Assembly: GCA_963712655.1 (NCBI GenBank)
Contig: CAVQIT010000009.1
Coordinates: 124,001-188,000, forward strand
Source: Pollutimonas sp963712655
Lineage (GTDB): Bacteria; Pseudomonadota; Gammaproteobacteria; Burkholderiales; Burkholderiaceae_B
Length of the DNA: 64,000 bases
Reading direction: 5' to 3'
Shown: in pieces, positions 43,034 to 52,365 of the stretch
Numbering within the stretch: position 1 is the first letter of the stretch
How the letters are laid out: each line of letters begins with the position of its first letter
The notes under the pieces: generated by a model
Database searches by the model: none
What the model was told of the DNA's origin: nothing
What the model saw: the letters and a program-made list of their open reading frames with translations, nothing else
Program-made: the position numbers and the translations under genes

Positions 43034-44008
43034 ATGAAAAAGCTGTTCTTGCGCACATGTCTTGCAATGAATGCGTGCTTCCTGATGTTGGCTTTCGCCA
43101 ATAACGGCCTGGCTCAAACCTATCCTTCCCGGCCTGTTTCCCTGATCGTTCCCAGCAATGCCGGGGCATCGTCCGATCAATTCGCCCGGATGATAGGGCA
43201 GGTCCTTGCCAAGCAGACAAATTCGGCGGCGGTAGTCCAAAACAAACCGGGAGCAAACGGGATCATAGGCGTTCAGTCCATATTGAATGCTGCCGCGGAC
43301 GGGCATACCGTTCTTGTCACGACGATCTCTCCGATTATTTTTAACAAGTATCTTTACAAGTCGCTGCCCTACGACCCGCAAAAAGACCTCATTCCAGTGG
43401 CCATCTATGCGCAAAGCGCCATGATGCTTGGTTCCAATCCAGGATTGGCGAGCAAAGACTTGGCGTCGCTGGTTTCCTTTGCGAAGAAAAATCCAAGCAA
43501 GATCAACTTTGGATATGCAACGTCCACCCAGCAATTGGCGGGCGAGTTGTTTCAATTGAAAAGCGGCGCGAAGCTCACTTTCGTTCCGTACCGCACCAAC
43601 GCTGCGATGTTGACGGCGTTGATCTCCGGAGAGATCGACATCGCCATTAGCGACCCCGCCGGTTTTCTTCCATTCGTCAAGACGAAGCAAATCAATTTGC
43701 TGAGCACCACGGCGGTCAAGCGGCTTGGCTCTTATCCGGATGTTCCAACATTCATCGAGAACAATGTGGATTTCACCCTTACGACGTGGAATGGAATGTT
43801 CACTAAAAAAGGTACTTCGCCTGAGGTTGCGGCGGTGCTCTCGAAAGCCGTCAAGTCGACGCTCCAGACACCTGAAGCGCAGACCTACATGAAGGCCAAT
43901 TCATACGACGACTTCATCGTGACCGGAAAGGCGGCATCCGATCGGGTCAGCCAGGATTTGGCGACATGGAAAGGCTTGACCGAAGCGGCGGGAATCGTTC
44001 CGCAATAG
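43034..44008 (+). CDS. Bug-family tripartite tricarboxylate transporter receptor
   Basis: The 324-residue receptor has a signal peptide (KKLFLRTCLAMNACFLMLAF, cleavage near GLAQT), then YPSRPVSLIVPSNAGASSD, QNKPGANGIIG near residue 72 and the family C-terminus. ATG at 43034 is preferred because AAAGG lies about nine bases upstream; 43022 is an alternative. It would bind the cluster's substrate in the periplasm. No membrane partner is encoded in the window. Confidence 0.9.
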   Translation: MKKLFLRTCLAMNACFLMLAFANNGLAQTYPSRPVSLIVPSNAGASSDQFARMIGQVLAKQTNSAAVVQNKPGANGIIGVQSILNAAADGHTVLVTTISPIIFNKYLYKSLPYDPQKDLIPVAIYAQSAMMLGSNPGLASKDLASLVSFAKKNPSKINFGYATSTQQLAGELFQLKSGAKLTFVPYRTNAAMLTALISGEIDIAISDPAGFLPFVKTKQINLLSTTAVKRLGSYPDVPTFIENNVDFTLTTWNGMFTKKGTSPEVAAVLSKAVKSTLQTPEAQTYMKANSYDDFIVTGKAASDRVSQDLATWKGLTEAAGIVPQ

Positions 44009-44097
44009 CAAGGAAATCCTCGTTCTTTCGTGCAAGGAGATTCGCGTGTACTCGGCTTCTCCTCGATACCTTGTTCAACTCTTGATCACTATCTGAT

Positions 44098-45087
44098 ATG
44101 AACTCAAGTACTTCTTTAATTGTCGATCCCGACATCGCCGTGATCGACAGCCACCACCATCTCTGGAATCGCAGCCACCAGCGCTACCTGATAGAGGAAT
44201 TCGAATCCGATGCCGCCAGCGGCCATCGTCTCGTCGGAAGCATTTTTGCTGAATGCCACGAGGCTTACCTGACCAGCGGGCCTCGTGAGTTTTACCCCGT
44301 CGGCGAGGCGCTTTTTTTTGCGGCCGAGGCCAGGCGGCACAGGGAAAGAACAGCCGGAAAGGGCCTGTTGTGCGGCGCATTTATCGGTGCCGCCGACCTG
44401 ACTCTGGGGCGGGAGGTCGACCGCGTCCTGGATGCGCTGGAAGAGGCTGCTGAAGGCCGCTTTCGAGGTGTCCGCGGCGCTGTTTATTGGGATGAAGACC
44501 TGACTCTCAATCTCGGCTTGCGGCCCTATTCGCCAAAGGGGTTGTTGCTGGACGCGAATTTCCGTGCGGGAGTTTCCCGCCTGGCTGCCAGGGGTCTGAT
44601 CTATGACGCTTGGCAATATGAGCCCCAATTGTCCGAGCTATGCGGCCTGGCGGATTCCATTCCATCAGTGACGATCGTGGCGGGCCACTGCGGCGGCCCG
44701 TTGGGCGTCAACGCCTATGCGGGGCCGGACCGATTCGAGCGTTGGAACAAGGCGATCCGCGAGCTTGCTCGCCGCGATAACGTGATGATGAAGCTCAGTG
44801 GACTCTCCGCCAAACGAATCGGGCTTGATTTTTCCTCCACGTCGGGCAAGCAGGATGCGCATGGGCTTGCACAGCTTTGGCGCCCATACGTCAATGCCTG
44901 TGTTGATGCCTTTGGGCCGTCCAGATGCATGTTCGGCAGCAACTTTCCGGTCGATGCGGTGGCCGCGGATTACCGAACCCTTTTGAATGCATACAAATTA
45001 TGTGTTTCTGACTACTCCGATTCGGAGAAACGGGAAATTTTTTCGGCAAATGCGGCCAGAACCTACAAGCTTGTTCTGCCGGATTGA
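44098..45087 (+). CDS. Amidohydrolase superfamily (PDC hydrolase-like) protein
   Basis: The 329-residue TIM barrel starts VIDSHHHLWNRSHQRY, the HxH-type motif of the 2-pyrone-4,6-dicarboxylate hydrolase branch (COG3618), with TIVAGHCGGPLG near residue 200 and FGSNFPVDAVAADY near 280 as further metal and catalytic sites. These enzymes often open lactones. It stands between a Bug receptor and an LDH2-type dehydrogenase. Confidence 0.85.
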   Translation: MNSSTSLIVDPDIAVIDSHHHLWNRSHQRYLIEEFESDAASGHRLVGSIFAECHEAYLTSGPREFYPVGEALFFAAEARRHRERTAGKGLLCGAFIGAADLTLGREVDRVLDALEEAAEGRFRGVRGAVYWDEDLTLNLGLRPYSPKGLLLDANFRAGVSRLAARGLIYDAWQYEPQLSELCGLADSIPSVTIVAGHCGGPLGVNAYAGPDRFERWNKAIRELARRDNVMMKLSGLSAKRIGLDFSSTSGKQDAHGLAQLWRPYVNACVDAFGPSRCMFGSNFPVDAVAADYRTLLNAYKLCVSDYSDSEKREIFSANAARTYKLVLPD

Positions 45088-45110
45088 TTTTGTTTAATCG
45101 GAGATCCACC

Positions 45111-46100
45111 ATGAAGATGAAGATTGAAGACGCTCGGAGCTTGGCTATTGGCGCGCTCAAGGGAATCAAATTTTCCCAGGAGCATGCGGAAACGACAGCC
45201 GACCATCTGGTCGACGCCGCGATGCGTGGGGTGACATTCGGCAGCCTGGCCAGGGTTCTTGCCATTTCGGACAAGATGGCCGAGTTTGGCGATAAGCGCC
45301 GGCCTATTGCAACAATTCGGGAGACGCCCACGTCGGCATTGCTGGATGGCGGCGACAACGTGGGTTATGTCGTGGCGCACCACGCTACCCGGATGGCCAT
45401 AGACAAGGCCGCGCGTCACGGTATGAGCATGGTCGGCGCCAACAACACGTTCTATTCCGGATTGTTTTCCTACTATATGGAGATGGCGACGAGTGCCGGC
45501 ATGGTCGCATTTGCGATTGGCAATGGGCCGGCGATGGTCGCACCGGAAGGCGCGGCCGAAGCCCGGCTGAGTACGAATCCCATCGCATTCGGCTTCCCTT
45601 CCCAGGGTGATCCCGTTATCTGGGACATCGGGACATCCGCCATTATGCATGGCGACGTCATGCTGCACGGACGTACTGGAGAGCTGCTGCCTGAGGGCGT
45701 TGCGCTCGACAGCAGCGGACAGGCCACTCGAGACCCGGCGGCCGCCTTGGCCGGCGCGATCAAGACCTGGGGAGGGCATAAGGGGTCGGGCTTGGCGGTC
45801 GTCGTGCAAATGCTGGGGGCCCTTTGCGGCGGGCCGGTCATTTCGCCTGGGCTTTTCGATATGGCCTACCTCGTAGTCGTCATTGATCCAAAACTCTTCT
45901 TGCCGGAGGGCAACTATCCCGCCCGAGTGTCCGAGCTGGCGGACGCGATCCGCAGCGCGCGTCCGATCGATCCCTCGCGACCGGTACGCATGCCATTCGA
46001 GCGGTCCGCCCAGGCTAGGGAGGAGAGTCTGAAATCAGGGGTCATCGATGTACCGGATGTTGTCTATGAGGGACTCTTGAAACTGCGCCAGGCGCAATAG
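45111..46100 (+). CDS. Malate/L-lactate dehydrogenase (LDH2/ComC) family oxidoreductase
   Basis: The 329-residue protein belongs to the Ldh_2 family of NAD(P)-dependent enzymes that act on 2-hydroxy acids, ureidoglycolate or cyclic imino acids. Marks include DNVGYVVAHHATRMAIDKA near residue 85, the histidine region ARHGMSMVGANNTFYSG, RLSTNPIAFGFPSQGD near 155 and GGHKGSGLAVVVQML near 225. The ATG at 45111 follows GGAG and begins the normal N-terminal helix. Confidence 0.88.
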   Translation: MKMKIEDARSLAIGALKGIKFSQEHAETTADHLVDAAMRGVTFGSLARVLAISDKMAEFGDKRRPIATIRETPTSALLDGGDNVGYVVAHHATRMAIDKAARHGMSMVGANNTFYSGLFSYYMEMATSAGMVAFAIGNGPAMVAPEGAAEARLSTNPIAFGFPSQGDPVIWDIGTSAIMHGDVMLHGRTGELLPEGVALDSSGQATRDPAAALAGAIKTWGGHKGSGLAVVVQMLGALCGGPVISPGLFDMAYLVVVIDPKLFLPEGNYPARVSELADAIRSARPIDPSRPVRMPFERSAQAREESLKSGVIDVPDVVYEGLLKLRQAQ

Positions 46101-46212
46101 CCGGAACTCTTATTTCCGATGCGCGGCTACGCGAAGCAGTTCAACTCCAATGCGATATAAAAATTTTTTGATCACATTCTGATGCCCAACGAGAGTGAAA
46201 AGGAGACAAGAA

Positions 46213-47250
46213 ATGAAGAATGATTTTGATGTGGATGCGCGGCTTTCCTTTCGGAAGCTGGTTCCGGAGCAGCGGCGTCTGTTGCGCCGCGCGTTGTTGC
46301 TCGGCATGGTGCTTGCGCCATTGTCCAGCAGGGTCATTGCCCAACCCGCGGAAACGAAGTGGGTTCCGGACCGGCCTTTGCGGTTGATTGTTCCATTTCC
46401 AGCCGGTGGGGCTACGGATTTGGTTGCGCGGATGGTGATGGAGCGGCTTCGGGTAAGGCTGGGGCAACCCATCGTGATTGAGAACAAAGGGGGGGCGAAT
46501 GGTATTGTCGCCGCGCGCGCCGCAAGCACTGCCGCGCCGGACGGCTACACGCTGTTCCTGGGCGCGATAGGAACCCAGGCGATAAATCCGTACGTGTATC
46601 CCAAAATGGCCGTTGACCCAGACAAGTTCGTGGCTATCGCGGCCGTGAATACACTGCCGACTGTCTTTGCAATCTCGAAGGAGGGCAGGGCGAAGTCAAT
46701 ACAAGAGGTCATCAAGCTTGGCATCAGCGGGCAGGGAAACTATGGGCATTGGGCGATTGCCAGTGTTCCCCACATCGCGGGAGAAATTTTCAAGAAAGAG
46801 GCGGGCATACCTAAGCTTGTAGGGATTCAGTATCAAGGCGCAGCCCAATGCCTGCAGGCATTGATAGGCGGGCAGATCGACATCGCGAACTTGCCGTTGT
46901 CCTTGGCCCAGGCGCACGTCGATAGGTTAAGTATTGTAGGAGTGGCATCCAGCTCCAGGCTGTCAAGCGCGCCAGAGATCCCGACCATGGCGGAAATCGG
47001 GTACCCTGTCGACGTTGAGGCGTGGTACGGTATCTTTGCCCCGCCCGGCACCCCGAAGTCGATCGCGAAATCATTGATGATGGACATCAATGCGACAATC
47101 TCCGATCCCGATCTTAAGAAGCGGATGATCGAGATGGGCATGAAGCCGCAGAGCTTTGCCACGACGGAAGAGTACGAGGCCTGGATCAAGGCGCAGCGCA
47201 CGCGTTGGACGGCCGTGCTCAGCGACATGGGCATCGAACCAAGGAAGTAG
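46213..47250 (+). CDS. Bug-family tripartite tricarboxylate transporter receptor
   Basis: The 345-residue receptor has an unusually long N-terminus: about 35 polar residues and a twin-arginine-like RRLLRRALLLGMVLAPLSS stretch before cleavage near RVIAQ. The mature protein shows LRLIVPFPAGGATD, ENKGGANGIVAAR near residue 95 and FAPPGTPKSIAKSL near 280. Second Bug gene of the LacI cluster. The ATG follows AGGAGA. Confidence 0.9.
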   Translation: MKNDFDVDARLSFRKLVPEQRRLLRRALLLGMVLAPLSSRVIAQPAETKWVPDRPLRLIVPFPAGGATDLVARMVMERLRVRLGQPIVIENKGGANGIVAARAASTAAPDGYTLFLGAIGTQAINPYVYPKMAVDPDKFVAIAAVNTLPTVFAISKEGRAKSIQEVIKLGISGQGNYGHWAIASVPHIAGEIFKKEAGIPKLVGIQYQGAAQCLQALIGGQIDIANLPLSLAQAHVDRLSIVGVASSSRLSSAPEIPTMAEIGYPVDVEAWYGIFAPPGTPKSIAKSLMMDINATISDPDLKKRMIEMGMKPQSFATTEEYEAWIKAQRTRWTAVLSDMGIEPRK

Positions 47251-47381
47251 ACCGCAAAACGATAAGCAAGCTTGCATGCGGGACGGCCCTTGGCCGCTAG
47301 CGAAGATGGCATTGAGGCGACCGAATATAATCTCATGAATAATCGGCCGCCCATTTCGCTTTAAGATTGGAGTCTGCATAA

Positions 47382-48434
47382 ATGCCACGAAAAGCAAAAC
47401 CAATCTCACCAGAATTGCCTCACCGTCCGACCATCAAGGAGGTGGCGGCTTTAGCCGGCGTCTCGTTGGGCACCGCTTCGCGCGTCATCAACAAGCATAG
47501 CAATGTGTCGCCTGATATACAGGTCAAAGTCAATGCGGCCATTGCCAAGCTGGGATACACGCCCGACATGATCGCCCAAATCATGCGGAACGGCGAGTCG
47601 CGTACCGTTGGTATATTGGTAAGAAACATCACTTCGCCGGTACTCGCCGGGTTTGTGCGTGGCGCCCAGGATGTCCTGACTGATGAGGGCTACACGGTAT
47701 TGCTGTCTTGCTCGGAGGAGCGGCGGGAGCGCGAGATCGGCTTTCTGATGTCGGCGGCGAGCCGCCGAATTGACGGTTTGATCATGATTACGCACTCCGA
47801 GACCGATCCGGAGTTGCTTGCGCTGCGGCAGGCAGTGAATATTCCAACCGTGCTTTTCGATCGTGAAATTCCCGAGTCTTTCGATGCGTTATTGATGGCG
47901 CATGAGCAGGGCATCAAGCAATCGCTCGAGCATCTTTTCAGCCTTGGGCATCGACGTATTGCGCTTTTGACCGGCAACGATACTGTGTATCCCGCCCGGG
48001 CCCGCTTAAGAGGGTATAGAAGTTTTTTTGAGGAACGAGGGCTGGAGGTCGACGAGGGCTTGATCAGCGCCAACACTTTTACCTCCGAGGGCACATTCGT
48101 CGAGGCTTCCTGCGTTCTTGGATTGGCGCAGGCCCCTACCGCAATCATTCTCGGCGGCATTTCTATGCTCGCGGGGGCGCTAAGGGCGGTTAACGCCCGC
48201 GGCCTGCGTATTCCCGAGGACATCTCCATTATCGGCAGCGGCGACTCGGATCTGGCGATGCTTGCCACACCTCCTATTTCCGTCATTCGATGGAACAATG
48301 AAGAGGTGGGCAGGACAAGCGCGCTTCTGCTCCTTGACCGATTGAAAGGCGCGGCCGTCAAGGCGCCTCGGCGTATCATCGTTCCGACCGAGTACGTCAT
48401 CCGAGGCTCGTGCGGCCCGTGTCGTACCGCGTAA
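47382..48434 (+). CDS. LacI family transcriptional regulator
   Basis: The 350-residue regulator has a LacI helix-turn-helix near residues 14-40 (TIKEVAALAGVSLGTASRVIN), the hinge region KLGYTPDMIAQIM, and a periplasmic-binding-protein-like effector domain (VGILVRNITSPVLAGFV near 70). It is the last gene of the cluster that carries three ATGAAACGTTTCAT operators, a typical LacI-family site, and is its likely regulator. No such site is seen before its own start. Confidence 0.93.
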   Translation: MPRKAKPISPELPHRPTIKEVAALAGVSLGTASRVINKHSNVSPDIQVKVNAAIAKLGYTPDMIAQIMRNGESRTVGILVRNITSPVLAGFVRGAQDVLTDEGYTVLLSCSEERREREIGFLMSAASRRIDGLIMITHSETDPELLALRQAVNIPTVLFDREIPESFDALLMAHEQGIKQSLEHLFSLGHRRIALLTGNDTVYPARARLRGYRSFFEERGLEVDEGLISANTFTSEGTFVEASCVLGLAQAPTAIILGGISMLAGALRAVNARGLRIPEDISIIGSGDSDLAMLATPPISVIRWNNEEVGRTSALLLLDRLKGAAVKAPRRIIVPTEYVIRGSCGPCRTA

Positions 48435-48437
48435 TGC

Positions 48438-48555
48438 CGGGTATCTCGTCATCACCTATCTACCGCAGGCCCTGTTGCGTGGATATGTCGATCGGTCCTT
48501 CAACGATGCCGGCGTGGCGCCGAATATTTCCGTGCAGGTCAGCCTCAAGCCGGCC
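48438..48555 (+). pseudogene. Remnant of a LysR-family effector domain
   Basis: A frame directly after the LacI stop reads GYLVITYLPQALLRG, then YVDRSFNDAGVAPNISVQV, which resembles part of a LysR substrate-binding domain (VDRAFAEAGI-type segment). It ends at TAG 48558-48560, about 40 residues long, and has no helix-turn-helix. It is probably a gene fragment left from a deletion. Confidence 0.45.
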
Positions 48556-48730
48556 AGCTTGTAGCGTATCACCTCGTTTGCGAATGCGTATAGTACCCGC
48601 TCGCAGTTGGCCGATGACTTGAACAGGTAAATATAGTTCTGAACTGTCGCGAGAGGAAAAAGCTGCACATTCCATCGGCACGCACGCCCTTACGCAATTC
48701 ACTCATTCCGTTCGTATCAAGCAAATACAT
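48541..48730 (-). pseudogene. Frameshifted VapC/FitB-type PIN toxin remnant
   Basis: On the minus strand an ATG at 48730 begins MYLLDTNGMSELRKG, close to the MYLLDTNVVSELRK start of VapC toxins. After about 30 residues, a neighbouring frame carries on with SSELYLPVQVIGQLRAG and RIRKRGDTLQAGRLEAD, which matches the next part of such toxins. The rest is lost where the LysR remnant begins. Frame shift near 48640-48650 and a missing C-terminus make it non-functional. Confidence 0.6.
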
Positions 48731-48810
48731 CAGCGCGCGGAACGAATGTCGAAATCCTCGTCGACACCCACATCGGGCATGCTCATCAGCACGTCCTTAA
48801 TTTCGTGCCG
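48730..48810 (-). pseudogene. Antitoxin C-terminal remnant
   Basis: A 26-residue tail, RHEIKDVLMSMPDVGVDED followed by FDIRSAR and a stop, ends at 48730 in TGATG overlap with the toxin remnant. The MPDVGxDxDF motif is typical of VapB/FitA-type antitoxins. The N-terminal DNA-binding part is missing: upstream the sequence belongs to the LysR gene's C-terminus. Confidence 0.55.
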
Positions 48811-49705
48811 ACACTATCTAGGCAGCGACCAACAGCGACAACCTCTCGCAGTGCCTCTGCAAAGCGCGTTGTTGCCCTCGATTGTGGACGGTCCTTCGGG
48901 AATATCAGATAGAGATGCAAAACGACTTGCGGCCGGAACGGGCGAAATACAACATCGGGTGATATATATTGATTAGCTGTCGCGCGATCAACTAGCCCGA
49001 CACCAACTTCTTCGGCCGCCATCAGACATGCCGCCAATGATGAGTTGACTTCCACAGATACGGTGGGGGTTGGAAGTCCGTGCGAATCACACGCCTCCCT
49101 AATCGCCACACCAATCCGAGTTGTTCGTCCAGTTGACACCACTACGGTTGTCGCTAAGTGGTGTGGCTTCAACACCTTGTGTTTCGCCAGCGGCGATCGA
49201 CGATGTACTGCACACACCAAGTCATTTTCCGCCAGTGCTTCCGCAATTACTCCTGGATCGGCAACAGGACCATAGACAAGTCCGATATCGACTTCTCGTC
49301 GCGCAACTCGTTCAACAGCAATGGCAGTTGGCAGCGCTTGTATTGTTACTTGCGCGGCATATGTTTTGAGCCGCGCGATTGCTTTTGGTAAATAGGCATT
49401 AACAAGCGTCGGAGATGCCGCGATGGCCAGGCGACCTGTCCGTCCTCCCTTCATCTCTTCGATCATTCGATTAAGAGTGCCAATGCGTCCGAAAATTTCC
49501 TGTACGTCCGGAAGCAGATCATATGCTTCCGGGTCGGCTGTAAACGCCCTGCGATTCGTTCAAAGAGTTTTAACCCGAGCTGCTGCTCCGCATGGCGAAG
49601 CACATTACTGACGGCCGGTTGAGTCACATTCAACAACTGTGCGGCACCTGTCACAGATCCGGACTGCATGATTGCGTTGAAAACTTCGATATGGCGTAGG
49701 TTCAT
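48786..49705 (-). pseudogene. LysR family regulator broken by a one-base deletion
   Basis: 49705-49463 encodes the N-terminal HTH (LRHIEVFNAIMQSGSVTGAA, TQPAVSNVLRHAEQQLGLKL), and 49466-48786 encodes the effector domain (GRLAIAASPTLVNAYLPKAI, EALAENDLVCAVHRRSPLA). In the frame of the second part, the sequence upstream reads EAYDLLPDVQEIFGRIGTLN, so the two join at CCGACCCGGAAGC, where one G seems to be missing. The last residues (CLDSVGTKLRTC) lie in DNA related to the antitoxin remnant. It is divergent from the TauD-like operon it would have controlled. Confidence 0.75.
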
Positions 49706-49826
49706 ATGTAGAGTTTGTCGTTCTTACCATTTGGAAAAGTTATAGAGTACCCAAAAATTATCATTGGCAGCAAATGTATTTCACGTCCACAATTTGCTCC
49801 AGTCTTAACCAGTTAAAGGTGAGTTG

Positions 49827-50696
49827 ATGGAAATGATCAATCAAGAGCGTCTGCAGACGCGGCCCTTGACCAGCTATGGTTTGGGAATTGAAGTACGGGG
49901 CGTCGATCTGGGCAGCGAACTGCCCGAGTCTTTGGCCCAGACACTGCGGGCGCTTTGGGCGGAGTATGGAGTGCTGGTTGTGCGTAACCAGCAGTTGGCC
50001 CCCCCTGCATTCCTGCATGCCGCACAGATTTTTGGAACGATCCTGCCCCAGCAGCTTAGCAAATTCTCTTTGCCCGATTATCCGTTGATCGGCACCATTT
50101 CCAGCCGTGATCTGCCGGTGCGCGATGGCAAAGTGCACGTCCGTGGTGAAAACTATCACACCGACCATTCGAACTTCCGCGAGCCGCCGATTGGCACGAT
50201 GCTTCATGCCGTGGAGTTGCCCTCTCGCGGAGGAGACACACAATTTGTGGACGTACGCGCAGCCTATGATGATCTGCCGGATGAACTGAAGTCGAAAATT
50301 TCGGGCTTGCGGTCGACACACGTTTACGAAAGCAGCCGAAGCCCACGAAAGATGGCGGCACTGACATCCCAGCAGTTGGCCGAGGCGGTGTCCTCCAGCC
50401 AACCCTTGGTGATTGTGCATCCGACCAATGGCCGGCCGGCCTTGTACCTGAATACCGGGCGCATGGAGGGCATCGACGGAATGCCCGAAGACGAAGGTTT
50501 TGCGCTTATCAATCATTTGTACGAGCATGCGACGCAGCCGCGCTATGAGTATCGCCATCGCTGGCAACCGGGCGATTTCGTACTGTGGGACAACCGCAGC
50601 GTCATGCATCAGGCGAACGCCGACTTCGATCCAAATGAGTTCCGCTATCTGTATCGGCTGATGATTAAAGGCGATGCCTTGAAGGGGCTGAAATGA
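49827..50696 (+). CDS. TauD/TfdA-family Fe(II)/2-oxoglutarate dioxygenase
   Basis: The 289-residue enzyme carries the iron ligands H111 and D113 (NYHTDHSNF) and H261 (SVMHQANADF), and an arginine for 2-oxoglutarate near 273-277. Family members hydroxylate taurine, 2,4-D and other small acids, releasing sulfite or aldehyde. It is the first gene of a five-gene rightward unit joined by 4-base overlaps, and it faces the broken LysR gene. Confidence 0.9.
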   Translation: MEMINQERLQTRPLTSYGLGIEVRGVDLGSELPESLAQTLRALWAEYGVLVVRNQQLAPPAFLHAAQIFGTILPQQLSKFSLPDYPLIGTISSRDLPVRDGKVHVRGENYHTDHSNFREPPIGTMLHAVELPSRGGDTQFVDVRAAYDDLPDELKSKISGLRSTHVYESSRSPRKMAALTSQQLAEAVSSSQPLVIVHPTNGRPALYLNTGRMEGIDGMPEDEGFALINHLYEHATQPRYEYRHRWQPGDFVLWDNRSVMHQANADFDPNEFRYLYRLMIKGDALKGLK

Positions 50697-52054
50697 GCCG
50701 CTCATCCACACGGGCTTTGCGTATTGGCGCCGGTGCCAGTTTTGCCGACGATCGCATTGCGCCTGCCGTAGAACTTGCTGAACGCGGTGAACTCGACTAT
50801 CTGGCATTCGAGTGCCTGGCCGAGCGCACGGTTGCACGAGAAAATCAATCGCGATTGAAGAATCCGAAACTCGGCTATACGCCGCGCTTGATGGACCGAA
50901 TGAGCGTTGTGCTTCCGGTTGCGTTGAGAAACGGCGTGAAAATAATTACCAACATGGGCGCGGCCAACCCGATTGCGGCAGCTGAGCTCGTGCACGATTT
51001 TGCGCAAAACGAGGGCGTCGGTCCACTTCACTCGGCGGTTGTACTGGGTGACGACATTACCGATCTGTTGCGCAAACAGCCCGGGCTGAGCCTCATGGAA
51101 TCGGGGGCGCCATTGGAGGAGCTTTTACCACGCATGGTCTCCGCCAATGCTTACCTCGGCGCAGACGTCATTGTTCGGGGTTTGGCTACCGGCGCGCAAC
51201 TTATCGTGACCGGCCGGGTAGCAGACCCATCGCTCTACTTGGCTGCGGCAATGCACCATTATGGCTGGTCGTATAACGACTGGGAGCGCATCGCGGCAGG
51301 AACCACCGCCGGCCATCTGCTTGAGTGTTGTGCGCAGGTTAGCGGCGGCTGTTTTGCCGCCCCCGGCCGCAAAGAGGTGCCCAACCTTGGGCGCCTGGGT
51401 TTTCCTTATGTCGACATGCTTTCAAATGGTGACTTCACGGTCAGCAAACTAGAGTCAGCCGGCGGACGGGTCGACCTCGCGACTTGCAAGGAACAGCTCC
51501 TCTACGAGACTCACGATCCGGCTAACTACATCACGCCGGACTGCGTACTCGATATCACTGAGCTCGAAATGCAACAGGTCGGAGCGGACCGGGTGCGCAT
51601 CACTGGGGCAAAGGCGCGCCCGCGCACGGAGACCTACAAGGTGACGGTTGGCTATACCGATGGGTTCATCGGCGAGGGGCAGATTTCCTACGCTGGAATC
51701 GATGCTGTGGCAAGAGCCGAGCTTGCGGCCAGCATCGTACAGCAGCGTCTTGCCGACGCCGGCCATCGTTACAGCGAAGTGCGGGTTGACCTGATCGGTA
51801 TCAATAGCCTGCACTCCAAGCGCGTGTATGAATCCGATCCATACGAGGTCCGGATGCGTATCGCCGCCCGTACGACGGATCGCAAAGCGGCGGAAGCAGT
51901 TGGGTTCGAGACGCGTGCCCTTCATGTTAACGGGCCTGCTGGTGGTGCCGGCGGGTCTGATCCGTTGGTCAAAGAAGTACTGGCCGTGCAGTCGGTGTTA
52001 ATCCCGCGCGGCCAAGTTGACCCGCGCATCATAATTAGGGAGTTCCGCTCATGA
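50693..52054 (+). CDS. AtuA-family (DUF1446) protein
   Basis: The 453-residue protein matches the AtuA/DUF1446 family first linked to acyclic terpene use: RIGAGASFADDRIAPAVELA at the start, DYLAFECLAERTVARENQSR near residue 35, NMGAANPIAAAELVHDFAQ near 85 and LIVTGRVADPSLYLAAAMHHY near 170. Biochemical function is not firmly known. It overlaps the dioxygenase and the next gene by four bases each. AtuA proteins usually carry a C-terminal domain, which is encoded here by the next gene. Confidence 0.88.
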   Translation: MSRSSTRALRIGAGASFADDRIAPAVELAERGELDYLAFECLAERTVARENQSRLKNPKLGYTPRLMDRMSVVLPVALRNGVKIITNMGAANPIAAAELVHDFAQNEGVGPLHSAVVLGDDITDLLRKQPGLSLMESGAPLEELLPRMVSANAYLGADVIVRGLATGAQLIVTGRVADPSLYLAAAMHHYGWSYNDWERIAAGTTAGHLLECCAQVSGGCFAAPGRKEVPNLGRLGFPYVDMLSNGDFTVSKLESAGGRVDLATCKEQLLYETHDPANYITPDCVLDITELEMQQVGADRVRITGAKARPRTETYKVTVGYTDGFIGEGQISYAGIDAVARAELAASIVQQRLADAGHRYSEVRVDLIGINSLHSKRVYESDPYEVRMRIAARTTDRKAAEAVGFETRALHVNGPAGGAGGSDPLVKEVLAVQSVLIPRGQVDPRIIIREFRS

Positions 52055-52365
52055 TACGAGTAAATGATTTGGCTCACGGACGGGCTGGCGACAAGGGGAA
52101 TACGTCCAACATTTCCGTTATTGCATTCGATGACGAAGGCTGGAGGATTTTACGTGAGCAGCTTACCGAAGCCGTCGTTGAGCAGGCCTTTTCGCACTTT
52201 GCCACCGGGCCCGTGACCCGATATGAGCTGCCCCGTCTTCATGCCTTGAATTTCGTGATTCAGGGGGCGCTTGGTGGCGGCGTGACCCGGTCGCTGGCAC
52301 AGGACGCTCACGGAAAATCGCTGTCCAGCCTCATGATGGCTATAGAACTCCCGGGTGCCGAATGA
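52051..52365 (+). CDS. AtuA C-terminal-domain-like protein
   Basis: The 104-residue protein has the LAHGRAGDKGNTSNISVIA motif and the NFVIQGALGGGVTRSLAQDAHGKSLSSLMM end that form the C-terminal domain of longer AtuA/DUF1446 proteins. Here the domain is a separate subunit. It overlaps both neighbours by four bases (ATGA). Confidence 0.85.
   Translation: MIRVNDLAHGRAGDKGNTSNISVIAFDDEGWRILREQLTEAVVEQAFSHFATGPVTRYELPRLHALNFVIQGALGGGVTRSLAQDAHGKSLSSLMMAIELPGAE

Noticed and set aside
44340..44380. Match to GGGCCTGTT of the repeat element ends
   Set aside because: A chance match inside the amidohydrolase coding sequence; no inverted end or internal stem follows.
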